Assembly (NCBI GenBank): GCA_031274335.1
Contig: JAISQG010000112.1
Coordinates: forward strand, 1-6,432
DNA length: 6,432 bases
Reading direction: 5' to 3'
Source: Gracilibacteraceae bacterium
GTDB lineage: Bacteria > Bacillota > Desulfitobacteriia > Desulfitobacteriales > Syntrophobotulaceae
Position numbers and translations under genes: made by a program. The notes under the pieces were generated by a model. It was not told where the DNA came from and did not search any database. It saw nothing but the letters and a program-made list of their open reading frames with translations. Of the stretch, positions 1-6,432 are shown one piece after another. Every line of letters begins with the position of its first letter. The stretch's first letter is position 1.

Positions 1-1
1 C

Positions 2-199
2 CCGGACCCGGCGGAATATCATAAATTATCCCTGGCCTGCCCGGCCGGATTATATAAAATCGACGAACAGGGCAATTTCCGCTTTGACTATGCCGGATGC
101 TTTGAATGCGGAGCTTGCCGTGTGCTTGGCGGGGAAACCGTTCTGGATAAATGGGAATTCCCGAGCGGAGGCATGGGCATCGAATTTCGTTACGGCTGA
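2..199 (+). CDS. fixX: Ferredoxin-like protein FixX (3' part, 65 residues visible)
   Basis: The 3' end of a small iron-sulfur protein of the FixX family; the start lies left of the window. Reading from base 2, the fragment shows ACPAGLYKID at residues 12-21, then GCFECGACR at 32-40, and ends EFRYG before TGA at 197-199. Its only four cysteines (fragment positions 13, 33, 36, 39) are exactly enough for one [4Fe-4S] cluster. From memory, the whole tail closely follows E. coli FixX (ACPAGLY, GCLECGTCR, EFRYG end). FixX proteins work with the flavoproteins FixA/FixB and the ETF-quinone-oxidoreductase-like FixC, moving electrons to nitrogenase in diazotrophs, or in carnitine/crotonobetaine-type metabolism in enterics. 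FixABC would be expected just upstream, outside this window, so the actual electron route cannot be decided. The gene is followed by a strong terminator, so it is probably the last in its operon. Confidence 0.93.
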   Translation, partial: PDPAEYHKLSLACPAGLYKIDEQGNFRFDYAGCFECGACRVLGGETVLDKWEFPSGGMGIEFRYG

Positions 200-247
200 C
201 CTTAAAGTTCCGAAGGAATTGGCACGAAATAAAATGACAAGCGAAAA

Positions 248-279
248 AAAAGATTGCGGCGCGGAAGCCGCAATCTTTT
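248..279. terminator. Bidirectional intrinsic terminator between fixX and the hydrolase gene
   Basis: A perfect 13-bp inverted repeat pairs 248-260 with 267-279 around a 6-nt loop (261-266). The GC-rich core is GATTGCGGC / GCCGCAATC. On the + strand the stem runs into TTTTATATT, giving a terminator for fixX, whose stop ends at 199. On the - strand the run of eight A at 244-251 becomes a T-tract right after the stem, giving a strong terminator for the hydrolase, whose stop codon is at 315-317. One hairpin therefore serves two convergent genes. Confidence 0.92.
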
Positions 280-314
280 ATATTCGGCGGGTTTGGGAAC
301 GCCGGGCTTTCAGT

Positions 315-1286
315 TCAGGAGCGCAAAGCCCGTTTCAAGGCCCAGGTGGAGGTTTTGACGGCGTGACGGCTGATAGCGGCGTCCGGGTTTTCCAGGTCAA
401 AACCATGCAAGCCGCCGGCGTAGAGGGAAAAAGTAGCGGGGACGCCGGCTTGAACGAGATTGCTGATATAGGCGATTGTTTCATCGCGATGCGGGTCGAG
501 TCCGCCGACAAAAGCGTAGCAAGGCGGCAGGTTGCTGTAATCCGTGCAGCGGGCCGGAGCGGCGTAAATAGATATATCAGTCCGGGTTTCATGCCCGGCA
601 CCGAGGTATTGGTTCCAGATGTTGCGGCAGGACTCGTAGTTGAGCCCGCGCTTATCCGTAAACTCCACCGTGGATTTCGTCAGCAGCCGATCATCAATCG
701 TGGGGGCCAGCGGCATCTGGAAGGCTATGGCTGGGCCTTTGCGGTCGCGAGCCAACAAAACCGTGGCCACGGTCAGGCCGCCGCCGGCGCTGAAACCCGT
801 GACCGCGATCCGGGCTGCGTCAACGCCGAGGACTTTCGCGTTTTCCGCGAACCAGAGAAGGGCGGCATAACAGTCCTCATAAGCGGCCGGAGCCGGGTTT
901 TCCGGGGCAAGACGGTAATCGACGGAGACAACCACGCATTTTATCTCTTTGACATAGCGAATGCAATTCAGATCCTCGTGTTCCGGCGTGCCAATGGAAT
1001 AGCCGCCGTAATGTAAATAGAGCACGCCGGGCAGCGTTTCGGCTTTTGTTCTGGGTTCATAGATGCGCACACGGACTTCCGGCGCGCCGGGCGGGCCGGG
1101 AATCAGCTTGTTGTAAAAATTGACCTCTGGGTCGGGCGGCGTCGGCGGAGCAGGTGGGAATGTGATGTCCCGCGGAGTCTTTTTAGCTACGTTTTCATCG
1201 GTCCAGGCGGCAAGATAGGAAGGCGGATTCGTCAAAACACCGGAAAGTTCGGGATCCAAGGCACGTTCAAAATAATTTTTCGCCAT
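315..1286 (-). CDS. Alpha/beta hydrolase, hormone-sensitive-lipase (Abhydrolase_3) family esterase
   Basis: A 323-residue cytoplasmic serine hydrolase, of usual length for bacterial HSL-family carboxylesterases, with no signal peptide. In order: an N-terminal cap region with a proline-rich stretch (44-52); the oxyanion loop HYGG (92-95) after a hydrophobic strand; the SVDYRLAPE strand (121-129) typical of the family; the nucleophile elbow GFSAG with Ser166; GGLDPHRDE carrying the probable acid Asp264; and HGF with catalytic His294. The triad order and spacing fit the HSL family, which hydrolyses short to medium acyl esters; the substrate here is unknown. Oddly, both signatures deviate: HGGG has become HYGG, and the GDSAG form has become GFSAG. 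The start is supported by AAGGAGG (bases 1294-1300) 7 nt upstream and by a promoter further up. The gene is monocistronic, ending at the shared terminator. Family assignment is firm; a specific substrate or gene name is not justified. Confidence 0.9.
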   Translation of the reverse strand: MAKNYFERALDPELSGVLTNPPSYLAAWTDENVAKKTPRDITFPPAPPTPPDPEVNFYNKLIPGPPGAPEVRVRIYEPRTKAETLPGVLYLHYGGYSIGTPEHEDLNCIRYVKEIKCVVVSVDYRLAPENPAPAAYEDCYAALLWFAENAKVLGVDAARIAVTGFSAGGGLTVATVLLARDRKGPAIAFQMPLAPTIDDRLLTKSTVEFTDKRGLNYESCRNIWNQYLGAGHETRTDISIYAAPARCTDYSNLPPCYAFVGGLDPHRDETIAYISNLVQAGVPATFSLYAGGLHGFDLENPDAAISRHAVKTSTWALKRALRS

Positions 1287-1340
1287 GCGGAAGCCTCCTT
1301 ATCGTTTGAGCGCATCGGGCAACTTGTTTTGCCCAGATTA

Positions 1341-1369
1341 ATTGTAGCCGATTCAAGACAATCAGTCAA
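1341..1369 (-). promoter_or_regulatory. Sigma-70-type promoter for the alpha/beta hydrolase
   Basis: Read on the - strand, TTGACT (1364-1369) is followed by a 17-nt spacer and TACAAT (1341-1346). Both hexamers are one base from consensus and the spacing is ideal. Transcription would start near 1333-1336, leaving a leader of about 50 nt before the ATG at 1286, with a strong ribosome binding site at 1294-1300. The promoter implies that the hydrolase is transcribed independently of the thrC-pepF-phosphoesterase operon upstream. The rest of the 190-nt gap (1287-1476) holds only AT-rich sequence near 1431-1463 and no convincing terminator for the upstream operon. Confidence 0.72.
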
Positions 1370-1476
1370 TCCAGAAAAATAAAGAAACAGAGAGCGTCGC
1401 AAGATACGGGCCGAGTCAACGTCGAGCATTTACTTTACATAATATTTATTATCGGACATAATTTCTCTCTGAAGTC

Positions 1477-2502
1477 CTACTCCAACATGACAACCACTAT
1501 TTCCGGGCGGTTGAATATCCTTGGCACCGCTGTCGTTTCCCTTGCCAGACCCCGGCTGACTATCAGTTCCGTATCGCCAAAGAAGTATTCGCCGTCCGCG
1601 TATTTAGGAAATAAACCCTGATTCGGCGACAGCAAGCCATTTTCAAGGACTAGCGGGAGCTGCCATTGTCCGCCGTGCGCGTGCCCTGACAAAACAAGGT
1701 CCGGCTTCAGCGGCAAAAGCTCGTTTATGCGTTCAGGGCGGTGCGACAGCAGTACCGTGAACATCTCTCTATCGACCACCGCGCTCAACTGGTTGATTTG
1801 TTCGCCATATGGCGCGGAACGGCTCGCGTATGCGTCTGTATCAGGGTCGTCAATGCCGTTTATGCGGATTTTATCACCGCGAATTTCTAAAATATCGCTT
1901 TCTCCCGCCAATACTTTCACGCCGTATGACACGAGAACCGCCTTGAAATCATCGGCTTTTCCGCTCCAGAACTCATGGTTGCCGGAAACATAATAGCACG
2001 GGTACTTAGCCGCTATGCCCTCAATAAACTCGGTCGTGTTATCCGGCGGCAGCTTATCGTCAAATATGTCTCCGCACAGAAAAATAGCGTCCGGATGTTC
2101 AGCGTCAATGGCGTCAAGCAATTCGTGCTGCCCGGCGCCGTAATCACAGGAATGCAGGTCGGTTACAAGCGCCAATCTGATTTGCCTGTTGATTTTATTG
2201 CTTTCCAGGCTGTAACGGCTGACCGACAGTTCCTGATTGAACGCAAACGCAGCGGTTGCGACCTGAAGCAGTATCATCAGCGGCAGCAAGACCATAAACT
2301 TTGCGCGGCGCGTTTTGTGCCGGACGGCGAGCATCGTCAGGAGCATTGCCGCCGAGCCTCCGAGCGCGGAAACCGCAAGCAGCGTCCGTTCCTTTACGCG
2401 CCAAGCGCTTTTGCGGGCGGCGCTCTTATCGTGAACGGTCAGGATAACCGCGAGCAGGCTTATAACGGCAAGATAAGCGGGCAAGACTGGATTCACGTTC
2501 AT
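1477..2502 (-). CDS. Membrane protein: DUF1294 domain fused to a calcineurin-like metallophosphoesterase
   Basis: A 341-residue protein in two parts. Residues about 5-90 form a membrane domain with hydrophobic segments near 7-23, 41-60 and 69-89. Between them sits the DUF1294 pattern: HDKSAAR (24-30), WRVKERTLL (34-42), GGSAAMLL (48-55) and RHKTRRAKF (61-69). Residues about 105-341 are a metallophosphoesterase with the full metal-binding set: DLH (115-117), GDIFD (144-148, Asp145), GNHE (174-177), LSHRP (252-256, His254) and GHAHGGQ (273-279). This domain resembles the YkuE/YaeI group of membrane-associated phosphoesterases, some of which cleave lipid phosphates such as UDP-diacylglucosamine; the substrate here is unknown, so that is only a lead. 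The ATG overlaps the pepF stop (ATGA, 2499-2502) and no good Shine-Dalgarno precedes it, so translation is probably coupled to pepF. By eye it is less GC-rich than pepF and thrC. It is the last gene of the operon. Confidence 0.9.
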   Translation of the reverse strand: MNVNPVLPAYLAVISLLAVILTVHDKSAARKSAWRVKERTLLAVSALGGSAAMLLTMLAVRHKTRRAKFMVLLPLMILLQVATAAFAFNQELSVSRYSLESNKINRQIRLALVTDLHSCDYGAGQHELLDAIDAEHPDAIFLCGDIFDDKLPPDNTTEFIEGIAAKYPCYYVSGNHEFWSGKADDFKAVLVSYGVKVLAGESDILEIRGDKIRINGIDDPDTDAYASRSAPYGEQINQLSAVVDREMFTVLLSHRPERINELLPLKPDLVLSGHAHGGQWQLPLVLENGLLSPNQGLFPKYADGEYFFGDTELIVSRGLARETTAVPRIFNRPEIVVVMLE

Positions 2503-4301
2503 TCAAGCAGGGTTTCCAATTCTCTCACCATGCCGGCAAAAACCTCAAGCGCCCGGCGCACCGGTTCGGGCGAAGCCATGTCCACACCGGCTCTTTGCAG
2601 CAAGGCCAGCGGATAATCGGAGCAACCGCCGCTGAGAAAAGCGAGATATTTTTTCACGGCCGGCTCCCCCTCGCGCAAAATCCCTTCCGCCAGCGCCGTG
2701 GCCGCCGCGAAGCCCGTGGCGTACTGGTAAACATAGAAGGCGTTGTAAAAATGAGGGATGCGCGCCCACTCCAGATCTATTTCCGCGTCCAGCGTCACAG
2801 ACGGGCCGTGATAAAGCGCGTTCAGAGCCCGGTATTCCCGGCCCAGCATCTCAGCCGTCAGCGACTCCCCCGCCTCCGCCGCCGCGTGCGTCAGCTTTTC
2901 GAATTCGGCGAACATCGTCTGCCGGAACACCGTGCCGCGGAATTGATCAAGGTAATGGTTCAATAAATAGGCTTTTTGTTCCTTATCCGCCGCGCGGGTG
3001 AGCAAATGACGGATGAGCAGCGTTTCATTCAGCGTCGAAGCCACTTCAGCCACAAAAATCTTATACCCGGCGTAGCGATGGGGCTGATTCGCGTTGGAAT
3101 ACCAGGTGTGCAAGGCGTGACCCATTTCATGCGCCAGCGTGAAAAGCGAATCCAGCGTGTCCTGATGATTCAGCAGCACATAAGGGTGGGAGGCGTAAGT
3201 CCCCCAGGAATAAGCCCCGCTCGTCTTGCCCTCCGTTTCGCGCACATCAATCCACCGCCCGGCGAAAGCCCGCCGCAACACATCCAGATACTCCTCACCC
3301 AGCGGCGCCAGCGCCTCCAGCACAATGTCTCGCGCTTCTTCATATGTGTAAAAAGCGCGCGCCTCCGGCACGAGCGGCGTATGCATGTCGTACATGCGTA
3401 AATCGCCCAAGCCCAGCGTTTTTTGCCGCAGAGCCATATAGCGGTAAAAATCCGGCAGGAACTCGCGCACAGCCGAAATGAGGTTGTCATAGACCGCGGG
3501 CGGCACATTGGCGGAAAAAAGGGCCGCCGCGAGAGCGGAAGGATGCCGGCGAGCCTTGGCGTAAAAACAGTCTGTTTTGACGCTGGCGTTGTAAAGGGCA
3601 GCCAGCGTGTTCGTCTGCGCTTTATAGGCGCGGTACAAGGCGCGGAACGCCGTCTCGCGCACGGAGCGCCGGGGGCTTTCCAAAAAACGGATATAAGAAC
3701 CTTTCGTCAGTTCCGCCTTGCGCCCGTCCTCATCCTCAATCTCCCCGAATTTGATGTCGGCGTCGTTCAGCATGGAAAAAATATTGCCCGGCCCCTGAGC
3801 CAGCTCGCCGGTTGCGGCCAGCAGTTTTTCTTCCGCCGGCGAAAGAACATGGGGTTTATTCCGGATAATTTCATCCAGCGTCCGGGCGAAATCAGCCAGG
3901 AGCGGGTCGCGGCGCAGCGCCTCCAGAACGCCGTCCTCGGCCGCCAGAAGCTCCGGCTCAATAAACGACAGCGCGCCGCCGGCCTGAACGACGAGGGTCA
4001 TAGCCCTTCCTGTTAAATTTTGGTAAAAGGCGTCGCGATTGTCCTCGTCCCGCTTCATGCGGGCATAGGCAAATAATTCCTCCAGGCCGGCCTCCAGCCG
4101 GTCCGCCCAGACCAGGCAGTCTCGCAGAGTTTGCGCGCTCCCGGTCAAACGGCCCCGGAACGCTTCTCCTTCCGCCATCAGCGCCTCCGTCTCCGCAAAA
4201 AGCCGTTCCCAATCCTCTTGCGTGGCAAAGATCGCCGTCAGATCCCAGCGGTATTGCGGATCGATTTCATCCCGTCCGCGTATATTTTTCGTCATGGACA
4301 T
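2499..4301 (-). CDS. pepF: Oligoendopeptidase F (M3B zinc metallopeptidase)
   Basis: A cytoplasmic zinc endopeptidase that cuts short peptides and takes part in peptide recycling and nitrogen nutrition. At 600 residues it has normal PepF length. The N-terminal half is the helical oligopeptidase F domain (about 115-185 is its most typical part). The catalytic domain (about 200-585) carries LAHEMGHALHTW, with zinc ligands His391 and His395 and catalytic Glu392. The third ligand is probably Glu419 in FVAEVASTLNE, 28 residues after the first His as expected for M3. The substrate-side motif HFYNAFYVYQYATG spans 517-530. All key residues are present. Coordinates use the outermost ATG (4299-4301), but the ribosome binding site fits the second ATG (4293-4295) better, so the mature reading may be 598 residues. 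The gene starts 22 nt after the thrC stop and overlaps the phosphoesterase start by 4 nt, so it is the middle gene of an operon. A different M3B subgroup name is possible; the family is not in doubt. Confidence 0.95.
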   Translation of the reverse strand: MSMTKNIRGRDEIDPQYRWDLTAIFATQEDWERLFAETEALMAEGEAFRGRLTGSAQTLRDCLVWADRLEAGLEELFAYARMKRDEDNRDAFYQNLTGRAMTLVVQAGGALSFIEPELLAAEDGVLEALRRDPLLADFARTLDEIIRNKPHVLSPAEEKLLAATGELAQGPGNIFSMLNDADIKFGEIEDEDGRKAELTKGSYIRFLESPRRSVRETAFRALYRAYKAQTNTLAALYNASVKTDCFYAKARRHPSALAAALFSANVPPAVYDNLISAVREFLPDFYRYMALRQKTLGLGDLRMYDMHTPLVPEARAFYTYEEARDIVLEALAPLGEEYLDVLRRAFAGRWIDVRETEGKTSGAYSWGTYASHPYVLLNHQDTLDSLFTLAHEMGHALHTWYSNANQPHRYAGYKIFVAEVASTLNETLLIRHLLTRAADKEQKAYLLNHYLDQFRGTVFRQTMFAEFEKLTHAAAEAGESLTAEMLGREYRALNALYHGPSVTLDAEIDLEWARIPHFYNAFYVYQYATGFAAATALAEGILREGEPAVKKYLAFLSGGCSDYPLALLQRAGVDMASPEPVRRALEVFAGMVRELETLLE

Positions 4302-4302
4302 G

Positions 4303-4310
4303 CCCCTCCC
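4303..4310 (-). promoter_or_regulatory. Ribosome binding site that bears on the pepF start
   Basis: On the - strand GGGAGGGG lies just before two in-frame ATGs. Its GGAGG core is only 3 nt from the first ATG (4299-4301) but 9 nt from the second (4293-4295). Normal spacing is about 5-9 nt, which favours the second start. The encoded difference is just two residues (Met-Ser). Confidence 0.6.
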
Positions 4311-4323
4311 GCAGATAACTAAA

Positions 4324-5799
4324 TTATGCGAATTTTCTTTCTATCCAGCCGACAATTTCATCCGGAGCCAGCAGCACATCCCGCCGCTCTTCTTTATCTT
4401 TCAGTCCGGCGAGAGCCGCCGGGAGCGTCCAGCCCGTGCGATCGGCCAAGGCCCCGAGGTCTGCCCAAGGGTCGTTCGCGGGCGGCGCGCCCGTGAGCGC
4501 GTTCAGCACAGCCGGCGCGAATTTGAACGGGCTGGCGGTGGATGTGATGATGGTATATGTTTCATCCCCGCTCTCCGCCCGGTAGCTTTCTGCCATTTGC
4601 CAGGCCACAGCTGTGTGCGGGTCGAGCAAATAGCCCCAGTCCCGCCAGACACGCGCGATGGCCGCGCGGCAAGCGTCCTCATCGGTCCATCCGCCGGTGA
4701 AAACGGCGCGGCAGGCCGCCAGCACTTTTTCCTCGACCTGAAAACGGCCGTTTTCACGCAGTTCCGCGTACCAAAGCCGGATTTTTTTTCCGTCCCGCCC
4801 CCCGGCCTCGTAGAGAAGGCGCTCGAAATTGCTTGATAAGAGGATATCCATTGACGGCGACGCCGTGCGATAAAACTCGCGCCTCGTGTCATAGCAGCCG
4901 TCACGGAAAAAATCCGCCAGAATGTTGTTGCGGTTCGAGGCGCAGAGCAGGCGGCCCAGCGGCAAGCCCATGCGCCGGGCGTACCAGGCCGCCAGAATGT
5001 TGCCGAAATTGCCCGTCGGCACGGCGGCGTTCACCGGCGCGCCGGCCTCCGCCCTGCCCTGACGCACGGCTTCGAGGTACGCCCAGACATAGTAGGCGAT
5101 CTGGGGCAGCAATCTGCCCCAATTGATGGAATTGGCGGAAGAAAATAGCATTTGGCGTTCCGCCAGGGACTTCCGCAAAGATTCCGAGGTGAACGCCGCT
5201 TTGACCGCGCTCTGGCAAACGTCGAAATTACCGCGCACCCCGATCACAAAGGTGTTCGCCCCCCCGCCCGTCAGCATTTGCTTTTCCTGCACCGCGCTCA
5301 CGCCCCCGTCCGGATAAAAAACGCAGACGCGCGTGCCCGGCACATCCCGAAACCCCTCCAGCGCCGCCTTGCCCGTGTCGCCGGAAGTCGCCGTCAGGAT
5401 GAGGATTTCGCGGCCGGCGGCGGTCAGGCGCGCGGAAGCAGAAAGCAGAAGCGGCAGCGCCTGGAGAGCCATATCCTTAAAAGCGGCCGTCGGCCCGTGC
5501 CAGAGTTCCAGCACGCCGAAAGGCCCCGCCTGCACCAAGGGGGCGGGCCCGGCCGCGCCGAATCGCCCGTCGCCATACACCGCCGCCGCCGCCGCCAGGC
5601 TTTCCGCCGGCAGATCGTCCGCAAAAAGCCGCAGAACGCCGGCAGCCACAGCGCCATAATCTAAACCGATCCATTCGCGCCACGGAAGTTCCGGCAGTTT
5701 TCGCGGCACATACAGCCCGCCGTCCGGGGCGATGCCGGCTGTGATGACCTCGGCGGTGCCGAGCGGCTCCGCCGGACCGCGCGTGCTTTCATAAAACAT
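4324..5799 (-). CDS. thrC: Threonine synthase (PLP-dependent)
   Basis: Converts O-phospho-L-homoserine to L-threonine and phosphate with pyridoxal phosphate, the last step of threonine synthesis in the cytoplasm. The protein has 491 residues, close to the longer bacterial ThrC type. The N-terminus has the family pattern YESTRG (3-8) and GIAPDGGLYVP (22-32). The PLP lysine is Lys108 in HGPTAAFKD (101-109). SGDTGKAA (139-146) is the active-site Ser/Thr loop, SSANSINWGRLLPQ spans 220-233, PTGNFGN (261-267) is the loop that holds the cofactor phosphate, and DPHTAVA (393-399) is the conserved C-terminal motif. The start is well set: AGGAGG (5807-5812) lies 7 nt before the ATG. It leads the operon with pepF and the phosphoesterase and diverges from nth across 80 nt. 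No leader long enough for a T-box or attenuator is present. Other threonine-pathway genes (homoserine dehydrogenase or kinase) are not nearby in this window. Confidence 0.96.
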   Translation of the reverse strand: MFYESTRGPAEPLGTAEVITAGIAPDGGLYVPRKLPELPWREWIGLDYGAVAAGVLRLFADDLPAESLAAAAAVYGDGRFGAAGPAPLVQAGPFGVLELWHGPTAAFKDMALQALPLLLSASARLTAAGREILILTATSGDTGKAALEGFRDVPGTRVCVFYPDGGVSAVQEKQMLTGGGANTFVIGVRGNFDVCQSAVKAAFTSESLRKSLAERQMLFSSANSINWGRLLPQIAYYVWAYLEAVRQGRAEAGAPVNAAVPTGNFGNILAAWYARRMGLPLGRLLCASNRNNILADFFRDGCYDTRREFYRTASPSMDILLSSNFERLLYEAGGRDGKKIRLWYAELRENGRFQVEEKVLAACRAVFTGGWTDEDACRAAIARVWRDWGYLLDPHTAVAWQMAESYRAESGDETYTIITSTASPFKFAPAVLNALTGAPPANDPWADLGALADRTGWTLPAALAGLKDKEERRDVLLAPDEIVGWIERKFA

Positions 5800-5821
5800 T
5801 TGCCTGCCTCCTGTTCTCTGC

Positions 5822-5850
5822 TTGCCGCCGGGCGTTTTTTTCGTTATACT
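5822..5850 (+). promoter_or_regulatory. Sigma-70-type promoter for nth
   Basis: TTGCCG (5822-5827), a 17-nt spacer and TATACT (5845-5850) form a good promoter reading toward nth. The transcript would start near 5856-5858, leaving a short leader that contains GGAGG (5868-5872), 7 nt before the ATG at 5880. The element sits inside the 80-nt gap shared with the divergent thrC gene. Its -10 partly overlaps TATAAC on the opposite strand (5843-5848), a possible but unsupported -10 for thrC, since no good -35 lies upstream of that. Confidence 0.6.
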
Positions 5851-5879
5851 ATTGACAAAACTCCATCGGAGGCGTTCAT

Positions 5880-6432
5880 ATGACCGACCGGAAAAACCGC
5901 GCCGCCGCCGTCATGGAGGCGCTGGCCGCCATGTATCCCGACGCGCGCTGCGAACTCAATTATCAAAACCCGTTTCAGTTGCTTATCGCCACGATTCTGA
6001 GCGCCCAAACCACGGACGTCCATGTGAATAAAGTCACACCGGCTCTTTTTGCCCTGGCCGGCGATCCGGCCGCCTTGGCCGCCCTGGCGCCGGAGACGCT
6101 GGAAAACACTATACGCTCCATCGGCCTTTACCATAACAAAGCGAAAAACATTGCGGCTGCCTGCGCAATGCTCGTCAGTGATTTCGGCGGCCAGGTGCCG
6201 CAAGCGATGGAAGATCTGTTGCGTCTGCCGGGCGTCGGGCGAAAAACCGCAAATGTCGTGCGCGGAACCGCTTTCCGCCTGCCGGCTCTGCCCGTGGACA
6301 CACATGTTCTGCGCGTAGCCGGACGGCTGGGTCTGACGAAGGCGGATACGCCGGATCAGGTGGAACGCGATCTCATGGCCCTTTGGCCGCCCGACACCTG
6401 GATCGACGCCCACCACCGCCTCATCTGGCACG
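5880..6432 (+). CDS. nth: Endonuclease III, DNA glycosylase/AP lyase (5' part, 184 residues visible)
   Basis: A base excision repair enzyme that removes oxidised pyrimidines from DNA and nicks the resulting abasic site. The frame is open to the right edge, so the C-terminus is missing; full-length family members have about 210-220 residues. Visible features: NPFQLLIATILSAQTTD (30-46), with the conserved SAQTTD substrate-pocket segment; the helix-hairpin-helix LPGVGRKTANVV (116-127), with catalytic Lys122; and LPVDTHVLRV (137-146), with catalytic Asp140. The sequence stops at HHRLIWH (178-184), just before the four cysteines that would bind the [4Fe-4S] cluster, so cluster presence cannot be judged here. 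The ATG at 5880 is chosen because GGAGG (5868-5872) lies 7 nt upstream and the N-terminus matches normal family length. The gene is divergent from thrC with its own promoter. Confidence 0.95.
   Translation, partial: MTDRKNRAAAVMEALAAMYPDARCELNYQNPFQLLIATILSAQTTDVHVNKVTPALFALAGDPAALAALAPETLENTIRSIGLYHNKAKNIAAACAMLVSDFGGQVPQAMEDLLRLPGVGRKTANVVRGTAFRLPALPVDTHVLRVAGRLGLTKADTPDQVERDLMALWPPDTWIDAHHRLIWH

Noticed and set aside
84..1016. A long + strand open frame of 310 codons
   Set aside because: It starts out of frame inside fixX, crosses the terminator hairpin and then runs antisense to the hydrolase, whose catalytic motifs are clear. Its translation shows no recognisable domain.
1232..1429. A - strand frame of 65 codons at the hydrolase 5' end
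   Set aside because: It overlaps the hydrolase start out of frame and covers its promoter and ribosome binding site; no domain or good start signal was seen.
1388..1471. Inverted repeat CAGAGAG / CTCTCTG as a terminator for the thrC operon
   Set aside because: The arms are only 7 bp and about 70 nt apart, with no GC-rich stem leading straight into a T-tract. The small AT-only palindrome near 1441-1452 is also too weak.
1975..2616. A + strand open frame of 213 codons, with others antisense to pepF and thrC (for example 3423-4016, 4222-4836, 5152-5664)
   Set aside because: All lie opposite genes with complete family motifs. The translations are arginine-rich and low in structure, as expected for shadows of GC-rich genes.
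5831..5842. T-run after a GC-rich stretch near 5827-5841 as a terminator
   Set aside because: No stem of useful length forms in the preceding bases, and the nth promoter spacer occupies this stretch.
5852..5880. TTGACA at 5852-5857 as the -35 of an nth promoter
   Set aside because: At 17-nt spacing the -10 would be TTCATA, overlapping the ATG and leaving the Shine-Dalgarno untranscribed. TTGCCG-17-TATACT upstream explains the gene better.
5844..6431. A - strand open frame of 195 codons opposite nth
   Set aside because: The + strand encodes endonuclease III with its helix-hairpin-helix and catalytic Lys/Asp, a good ribosome binding site and a promoter. The opposite frame has no family features.

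Overview
The window holds six protein-coding genes, two of them cut by its edges, and no RNA genes, mobile elements or CRISPR arrays that I can support. It reads as an ordinary bacterial chromosome segment that is densely coded, moderately GC-rich, and uses strong AGGAGG-type ribosome binding sites. The Shine-Dalgarno sites, an M3B oligoendopeptidase F, a DUF1294 membrane domain and a fixX-type ferredoxin together suggest an anaerobic or facultative member of the Bacillota (Clostridia or Negativicutes). This placement is inference; the window contains no phylogenetic marker that settles it.

Layout: (1) 2-199 (+) is the 3' end of fixX, a ferredoxin-like partner of the FixABC electron-transfer flavoprotein complex. 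(2) A strong bidirectional terminator at 248-279 separates it from the convergent gene at 315-1286 (-), an HSL-family alpha/beta hydrolase with its own sigma-70-type promoter and ribosome binding site. (3) 1477-5799 (-) is a likely three-gene operon, transcribed in the order threonine synthase (thrC), oligoendopeptidase F (pepF), then a membrane protein fusing an N-terminal DUF1294 domain to a calcineurin-like metallophosphoesterase. thrC and pepF are 22 nt apart, and pepF and the phosphoesterase share an ATGA stop/start overlap. (4) nth (endonuclease III) diverges from thrC, starts at 5880 (+) and runs off the right edge.

The genes do not form an obvious single pathway. Threonine synthesis, peptide turnover, a membrane phosphoesterase and base excision repair look like housekeeping functions placed side by side. 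I found no previously undescribed system. The two things most worth a second look are the DUF1294-phosphoesterase fusion and the hydrolase, whose two family signature motifs are both altered while its catalytic triad is intact.
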